Shown piece after piece: positions 63,851 to 64,000 of a DNA stretch of 64,000 nucleotides (position 1 is the stretch's first letter; each line of letters starts with the position of its first letter). The translations under genes were made by a program, and so were the position numbers. This stretch comes from Ramazzottius varieornatus. Lineage: Eukaryota; Tardigrada; Eutardigrada; Parachela; Ramazzottiidae. The notes below the pieces were generated by a model. It had not been told where the DNA came from and ran no database searches. It saw only the letters and a list, made by a program, of their open reading frames with translations. The stretch covers positions 7,096,772 to 7,160,771 of the forward strand of contig BDGG01000002.1 in the NCBI GenBank assembly GCA_001949185.1. Direction: 5' to 3'.

Positions 63851-64000
63851 AGACTCACCGACAAACGTCGACTTCTTACTGCGACTATTTATACAATATT
63901 TTGCTTTCATTTCAAACTCATTTTCTACTAACTCGCGATGGCATTTCAGTTGCGGCGATGATGACTGCGTGAAGTCAGAATTGATGGTTTCTGAGGTTGG

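Overview
This is a gene-dense stretch of animal nuclear DNA: GT-AG introns, compact intergenic gaps, no operons. The tropomyosin gene has the standard animal exon sizes (114/126/134/118/71/76/63/70/83 bp). Its C-terminus ([13 protein letters not shown]) and its nematode-like short-isoform first exon point to an ecdysozoan invertebrate. A tardigrade is my best guess, but the sequence alone does not prove it. I joined all multi-exon genes by hand, checking splice sites and reading phase at each junction.

Layout. 0.7-2.9 kb (+): a thioredoxin-fold protein of NME8/NME9 type with a degenerate active site and a disordered tail. 5.9-15.3 kb (+): a complete tropomyosin gene with alternative starts, three alternative exon 4 copies, two exon 5 copies and two alternative last exons. 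16.05-16.7 kb: a TA-flanked MITE. 24.2-31.0 kb (+): a complete SLC4 anion exchanger (15 exons, 1336 aa). 31.6-33.3 kb (+): a coiled-coil protein of CCDC96/CCDC113 type. 33.9-34.5 kb (-): an unrecognised 173-aa protein with a mitochondrial-looking N-terminus. 35.3-37.3 kb (+): an intact pogo/Tigger-like transposase. 41.56-44.10 kb: a TA-flanked 2.55 kb element carrying a decayed transposase on the minus strand. 45.8-46.5 kb (-): an unknown 227-aa protein. 47.6-48.5 kb (-): dUTPase, divergent from a small stand-alone FHA-domain protein at 49.3-50.0 kb (+). 50.8-53.7 kb (-): alpha-1,6-fucosyltransferase (FUT8). 55.3-56.5 kb (+): a GT31 beta-1,3-glycosyltransferase. 58.2-59.5 kb (+): ribokinase. 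60.0-63.85 kb (+): MCM6.

The genes do not form one pathway. Small themes are DNA metabolism (dUTPase, FHA protein, MCM6), Golgi glycosylation (FUT8, GT31) and cilia-type proteins (thioredoxin/NME-like, coiled coil). The most distinctive non-genic signal is a dispersed foldback repeat with a GTGGCGCAC core. At least eleven copies lie in introns or between genes, two of them doubled. It is separate from the TA-flanked pogo-type family, in which the 642-bp MITE at 16 kb is an internally deleted relative of the 2.55 kb element at 41.6 kb.
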